This document shows, in pieces, positions 58,503 through 64,000 of a stretch of 64,000 bases of DNA. Within the stretch, counting starts at the first letter, position 1; every line of letters starts with the position of its first letter. The stretch comes from Chrysoporthe austroafricana. Its lineage: Eukaryota; Ascomycota; Sordariomycetes; Diaporthales; Cryphonectriaceae. The stretch covers positions 3,404,383 to 3,468,382 of the forward strand of contig JYIP02000004.1 of NCBI GenBank assembly GCA_001051155.2. The letters run 5' to 3'. The position numbers and the translations under genes were made by a program. The notes under the pieces are model-generated. The model saw only the letters and a program-made list of their open reading frames with translations. It ran no database searches and was not told the DNA's origin.

Positions 58503-58659
58503 TTATCCCTTTTCCAATCGGTTATTATCTTTAACAATTCTTGTATATATTTTCAGTTTGTCTTATTATTTATCGTACTTTTCTAATCAGGATAAGTAAT
58601 AGAATCTCGAAACCCAAGTTTTCCAATCTTTATTCTGATAAGCGTAAATAATGCGATTC

Positions 58660-59203
58660 CTTGATTTTCCGGATTATTTATTACGCTATTATTATGCGTC
58701 TTTGCTCTTATTATAATCGCTTAAGGTTAGAAACTTATACGGCATCCTAATATAATTCCTTTTATTGCTTTAAATATATCCAATACAATCAAGCAAGCTA
58801 TAATATTCTGGAACCGACTAATATTGCTGAATTTTCTTTCATATTTAACTAGTTTTAAAAGCTGGAAAATGAGATAAAGGGTTTAGAAAACAAATTGATA
58901 CGGCTGCGGAAATAGAAACGGATATAGCAAGAGCGGATAGCCAGGGCGTTTTATCGGGGCTTATCCAATCTGGAAAAGTTAGAGAAACTGGAAGCCGAAA
59001 AGGCAAAGGAAGAGCGTTGCAAGGCCGAAACCGAATATCGTATTCCTGAGAACTTGATTCCTAAAGGTCTTCTTCTTAAGAGTTTTAACTTCGATACTGC
59101 CTTATAGCAGTTTGGTTCTGAAATTGATTGGTCCGTTATTATTTCAGAGGTTAAGCCCGAAAACGCAGCCGGTTCTTCTAGTATTAGCTATCCTTCCGGT
59201 TAA
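58660..59203 (+). pseudogene. Antisense coiled-coil reading frame in G3
   Basis: Plus-strand frame opposite to G3 pol, about 180 codons with few stops, ending at TAA 59,201-59,203 after Tyr-Pro-Ser-Gly. Readable parts include KLENEIKGLENKLIRL near 58,865 and EKLEAEKAKEERCKAE near 58,978, followed by LLLKSFNFDTAL. It is homologous along its length to the minus-strand frame of G1 at 51,108-51,655. The last 77 or so codons before the stop contain only one TAG. A coiled coil is likely; function unknown. Confidence 0.65.
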
Positions 59204-59386
59204 TTGGTAAGTATTTAATCGTTCCCTATTTCAGTATCGAGCGCTAATAATATAGGTTTGCTTGTATAAGTACTATAACGGGCTTTCTAGTTAAGCTATT
59301 TTACTAATTGGTCTATTTTACTAGGAGAATTTTCGTATAGCTGCTTTTTCCCAGTAAACCTGAAATGCTTGTTTTGCATTAATTAG

Positions 59387-59520
59387 GTTTTTAGTTAGTT
59401 TTTAATTATTTTCGCTTGAATAATATCCTTTCTATTTGATTAAATATTTTCTATAATTTATTAGTTTTCGATATTTAAGGATTCGTTCCATTTCGTATTT
59501 TGGTTTGTTATTTTCTATTT
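59387..59520 (-). pseudogene. G3 chromodomain
   Basis: Minus-strand reading PKYEMERILKYRKL, then KYLIK, stop, KGYYSSENN, matching the G1 chromodomain position and motif. Confidence 0.7.
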
Positions 59521-60049
59521 ATATTATATTATCTATTTCGGCTATTTTGGGCGCAAATTCGAAGAACGAAATATGAAAAACCGGGTAAATTCTTATTCCG
59601 TAAAGTAATGCGAATTCAAAATTAATATCCGAAATTTTCCTTAGAACTTTAAATAATCCGAATTTCTTATAATCCAGCAAGTAAAAGAGTCTAATTGTTT
59701 TGATATATTCTTTTTGTCAAACGAAATAGATTTTATTTCCTTCTTGTAAAATTAGTTTTTCAATTCTCTTAGAGTTAGCGTATCGGGTTATTCTTTCTTG
59801 TACAAATTTTAGTTTTTCTTGTAATTCTTTTTATACTTTCTTAATTTTCTTGATTCGTCTTTTTGCTATTTCCGTATTCGCTCTTAATAATTCGTTATAA
59901 TAAGCTATTAAGTTATAGCCGTATAGTATATAAAATATCAACTTTTTTATTATACTTGTATTTGCGCTATTATATACGAATTGCGCTAAAGGCAATAAGT
60001 TAACCCAATTATCTTATTTATAGTTTATATAATACCGTAAATATTGCTT

Positions 60050-60320
60050 AATAATTTAGTTCGTTCGTTTTATTTGTCCGTCCGTTTGTAAATAAAATGC
60101 TATAGATATTTTTTATTACGTCCCGAATAATTTTATAAGTGAAATCCAAAAGTTTAACGCGAATTTCCTATTTTTATCGGAAATGATTTCTTTAAGCATG
60201 CTATAGCTAGCTATAATTATTCTCAAAAATATATACGCGAGATCTTCTGTTATGCTACTTTTCTTATATAAAAGGAAATAAGCGTACTTATTCAGTTTGC
60301 AAACCATTATTAAAATGCTA
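60050..60320 (-). pseudogene. G3 integrase core
   Basis: A 63-codon stop-free minus-strand stretch (60,116-60,307) reads KYAYFLLYKKSSITEDLAYI and KEIISDKNRKFALNFW, a Gypsy integrase core. The neighbouring Asp-Gly-Gln-Thr-Glu-type segment follows at about 60,070-60,100. Confidence 0.85.
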
Positions 60321-61479
60321 TCGTATTATACTTTAATTAAAGGTTTTCGTAAGAAAAATAGCTTAATAATAAAATCCTAGCTAATAGATTATCAAACCGC
60401 TTCAGGAATAAGAAATAATTAGAATAGTCTATAAAGCTTATAATATTTAATCTTATTCTTCTTGCAATTATCGCATTTTTATAAGATTTTTTCAATCTTT
60501 TTCTTTAATCTTAAGAAGTTCCAGTATCTCTTGATTCTTTCGTACGTAGCTCTAATTCCCTAATAGCCGTATACGGGTATATTATATATATTTTTGATAT
60601 ATTCGTCCTATTCTTTCGTTATTATATTTTCTGGTTTCTTTTCATTACTAAATATTCTGATAATCGTATTAAATTCCCTAGCTTTATTTATAAGGTTACT
60701 ATTCTTATTTTATCGAAAGATATTTTATAATTCTTTCAGTTCTATATCTTAATAATCCGATCGCTTGCTAAATGCGTTTGCTTTGCTATTTTCCGATCCT
60801 TTGCAATAAATGATTTTCAAATTGAATTATAAAAAGAATTCCGCTTATCTAACTTGTCGTTTATTTAAGACTTTCGTTATTATGAATATTATTAGATTTT
60901 TGTAATCGGAATATATTATAATTTAGTATTTTGTTCCGATCAAGTAGTATTGCTATTTTTCGAATGCTTTTACGATTGCTATTAGTTTTTTGTCTAGGAT
61001 GCCGTAATTAAGTTCCGGACCGTTCAGTTTTTTCGAGAAATTGCTTATAATCCTAAAGCGTCCCTAGTCGTCTCGTTAGCCGAGCTATTTTCCTAGCGTA
61101 TAGTCTGATATATCGGTTTCGATTTCGAATAATTTGTTCGGATCGGCTTTGCAAAATATAAGTTTTGATATTACTCGTTTCTTAATTTTATCGAATGCTT
61201 TTTGTGCTTTTTATATCTATTCGAATTTTTTGATCTTTTTTCGTAAGATTTATAAAAGGGCGTACGATTTTGCTATAATTTCGAATGAATTATTAGTAGA
61301 AGTTAGTATAGCCAAAGAATATTCTGATTTCCTTTATTTTTTCTAATATAAGCTATTTCTTTATTGTTTGAATTTTATCTTTTTATATGCTAATCTTGCT
61401 TAATTTTATCGTATAGCCAAAATAATTAATTTTTTATTAATAGAAGCAATATTTGCTTAATTCTATTAAAAACTTATTA

Positions 61480-61950
61480 TTTTATAACGTTTGGAATATT
61501 TGCTATATATGCTTTTTATAAGATTTAAAGTTTTTGGAATAAATAAGGATATTATTAAAATAAACGATAATAGTGATATTTAAGTATTTGCGAAAAATAT
61601 CGTTAATTATTTCTTGGAAAGATGCGAGCGCGTTAATTAGTCCAAAAAGTAAGATTACGTATTCGAAATATCCATAGCGAGTCCTGAATGCTATTTTCCA
61701 GATATTATTTTCCTTAATTCGAATATAGTAGTATTCTTTTTTGAAATCGAGCGTAATAAACTAGTTTATTCCTATTAACCGGTCTTGCATTTCTCCTATT
61801 AGAAATAAGGGATAGCAGTTCTTAATCGTAATATCGTTAAGTTATTTATAATTTATATAAAGTCGTAATTTGCCGTTTTTCTTAAGTACGAATAGGATTG
61901 GATATCCTGCTAGTAATTGTAATTTTCGTATATAGCCTCTTTTCAGGTTT
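61480..61950 (-). pseudogene. G3 reverse transcriptase
   Basis: Minus-strand reading GYPILFVLKKNGKLRLYI, RTRYGYFEYVILLFGLINA and YFNNILIYSK. The YxDD box has both Asp changed to Asn, as in G1. Confidence 0.87.
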
Positions 61951-62599
61951 TCGTTAATATATTCCCTAAATGCCTCGAGCTTTGCTTAATTAAATTTGTA
62001 AATAGAATAATTTTTAAGTTTTATCCTTTCTTTTAATGGGATTTCGTAATCAAAAAGACCGTATTCTAGTAAACTAATATCGAATTTCTTTTGCTATAGC
62101 TTTTTGAATTTATAATATTCTTATAATATATTCTTAAGTTCTAATATCGGTCCTTTTTCGTTTTCCGCAATCTGGAAGAATAGAAAATACCGTTAAGCAT
62201 ATTTTTCTTTTATCGCTTTCTTTCTCTATTTATATATTTTAATTTCTAATAGTTTCAAATATCTATCGTTTATAGGGCCAAATTTCTTTTTATAGTCTTT
62301 TTATGCTTATAATACTGGAAGCTGAATTTCCTTATAATTCTATAGTCTATATAGTTTTGTAATGCTTTACGCCGGATTAGCTTTCTATTAACCGCTAATT
62401 GCTTGAATTCTTAATCCGTTCTCAATTTGCGTTTGTAAGTTCGAAATATCCGTAATCTTTCCCTATTATTTAGCAAGTATTTCTGCTTTAAGGGTATATT
62501 TGAGCCTGTTTAAACGCATGCTTTCGATATTATTCTTAGTAATTAAAACTTTCCCTTTTCCGTTAATTGCAACTCTTTCAATAAGTACGGCTAATTCTT

Positions 62600-62960
62600 A
62601 TAAAATCTAGCTAGTAATCCAATCGATATAAGGGTTATATTCTTTAAGCTAAAATATTCTTAAAATTAATTCGTATTATGCTATATCTATAATATCGAAA
62701 GTGATTTTTATTATAAAGCTTTGGATCGAAATAAGTAAGTAATTAGTTTCTATATCGATTATATTAAAGTTATATATAACCGCTTTTCCTTTTATAATAT
62801 TGAGTCTATAAGGATTCTTTTTCTATATTTAAAGGATTCGTTCTTTATTAATAATTTCTGGCAAAATGAAATTTCTTTATATGCTGCTATCCAATAGTAT
62901 GCTATATCGTTACCCGTTTATATATGCATCCAGTATAATATATTTCTCGTTTCTTATAAT
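62600..62960 (-). pseudogene. G3 aspartic protease region
   Basis: Matches G1 36,835-37,170 in inverted orientation; the active-site area is degraded. The stop-free plus-strand frame at 62,866-63,132 is its shadow. Confidence 0.5.
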
Positions 62961-64000
62961 AATAGCGTATAAGGACCTTATAATTCTAATCGGCTATTAT
63001 TCCTTTATAAGCAATCTTTTCTTTTTGGATTATTTTATGCTTATTTCGCTATTTGCTTCGCTAACCTTTTTGCTTAGCTTTAAGCATACTGCCTTGCTTT
63101 TTCGGCTTTTCGCAATCGGTATTATTCCTTAGCCTTATCTTGTATATAAATAGAATATATTAATATATAGCATTATTCCTATATTATTCTTCTTTAAATA
63201 CATTTCTATAAATAATTATTAAGCAATTCGATATAAGCGTTACTATATTCGATATATAAGACTTTTCTATATCTTTTTTGGAATTCCGTAATGGGTTAAA
63301 TTATTTAATCCTATTCCCTAATTGGGAACCAATTATATTTGACTTTTTCGCTAAAATATATCTAGCAATTATAATATACGCAATATATCCAGGCCAGTTT
63401 ATAATATCGAAAGTATAAGTAATTAATCTTTCTATTTTTTTAAGGTTTGCATTTGCTATTCTAAAACGGAATATTTTAGAGAAGTTCTTATAATATAAGC
63501 TTATAAATAAAATGCTCGATTTTCATATATCTGGTTATCTAATCGTTATGCTTTTGCTATAGCTATTTAGTATTTAAGATACTTTAATCTTCTAATTTTA
63601 TTTCGAAAATAAGGGTTAGTAAATTATTCGGCTATTAATTTAATAATATTATTTCTTTTATTATAGCATTAAGTATCGGCGCTATCGTATCCGGAATGCC
63701 GAATTCCTTTTTCATTACTGCTTTTTATCGTTTATCGAAATATATTTCCAGAAAGAATCGCCTTAAATCTTCTTCTCTAGTAATTAATAAGTTGCTCGAG
63801 CAGTTTAAATCGCTACTATTTATAGCCGTATTGTAAAGAGGGCCTTTTTTTCTTATAGCGAATTGCTATTATCTTTTAAGTTTATATAAGAATTATCTTA
63901 AACTTTCTTTTGCCGAGAAATGCAATAAGCAATAATTTTAATAGCAAGCTATCCAGCTTATATTACTATAATTAGGGTCTATTACTTGCTCTAGTAGAAT

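Larger units (their letters stand above)
58039..64000 (-). mobile_element. Gypsy G3 (minus strand), runs off the window
   Basis: Inverted Gypsy element whose 3' LTR is at 58,039-58,502 and whose pol reads right to left: chromodomain about 59,387-59,520, integrase 60,050-60,320, RNase H and RT to 61,950, protease about 62,600-62,960, zinc-knuckle-side gag at 63,700-64,000. It aligns throughout with G1 but has a different LTR. AAAAG (58,034-58,038) is the expected target-duplication half. The 5' LTR lies beyond 64,000. Less mutated than G1 in places. Confidence 0.88.

Noticed and set aside
32951..64000. Calling the island a centromere
   Set aside because: The composition and chromodomain Gypsy content are compatible, but nothing in the sequence separates a centromere from other RIP-mutated heterochromatin.
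1..64000. tRNA, rRNA or biosynthetic gene cluster
   Set aside because: No convincing tRNA arm pattern or rRNA segment was seen by eye, and no PKS, NRPS or terpene enzyme accompanies the P450.

Overview
The window is nuclear DNA of a filamentous ascomycete (Pezizomycotina, probably a Sordariomycete; the species is not recognisable). The evidence is short GT-AG introns of about 50-180 bp, CT-rich promoters, fungal-only families (PTH11-like rhodopsin-domain protein, HAM1 family, GPI-type carboxypeptidase S1) and an AT-rich half whose retroelements look mutated by repeat-induced point mutation (RIP).

Positions 1-32,950 are GC-rich and genic. In order they hold a Golgi GDP-mannose transporter, an MBOAT lysophospholipid acyltransferase (ALE1 type), a uracil phosphoribosyltransferase, DNA ligase IV (minus), a HAM1/DUF4449-family protein, a GPI-type serine carboxypeptidase (minus), a cytochrome P450 (minus) divergent from a rhodopsin-domain membrane protein, a two-domain fluoride exporter, a small secreted-protein gene broken by an in-frame TAG (minus), a complete but decayed pogo/Fot1 DNA transposon, and an amidase-signature enzyme (minus). 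The first five are housekeeping genes. Those from about 16 kb on are more accessory: secretion, oxidation, sensing and detoxification. No biosynthetic cluster or operon-like unit is evident.

Positions 32,951-64,000 form an AT-rich island with no intact host gene. It is a nest of transposons. A second pogo terminus marks its edge. A Copia element (minus) is split by a Gypsy element G1 (34,298-52,198, target duplication TTTAT). G1 is itself split in its reverse transcriptase by a 10.7-kb Gypsy element, here called X (38,312-48,967, 207-bp LTRs, target duplication GTTTT). The far part of the Copia is cut by a second X copy. That copy is cut by G2, a Gypsy with its gag deleted, and G2 is cut by G3 (minus), which runs off the window.

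The most unusual observations are two extra reading frames in these elements. One is a long sense frame of about 800 codons between the integrase/chromodomain and the 3' LTR of X. The other is a coiled-coil frame on the antisense strand between pol and the 3' LTR, present in both G1 and G3. Functions are unknown for both.
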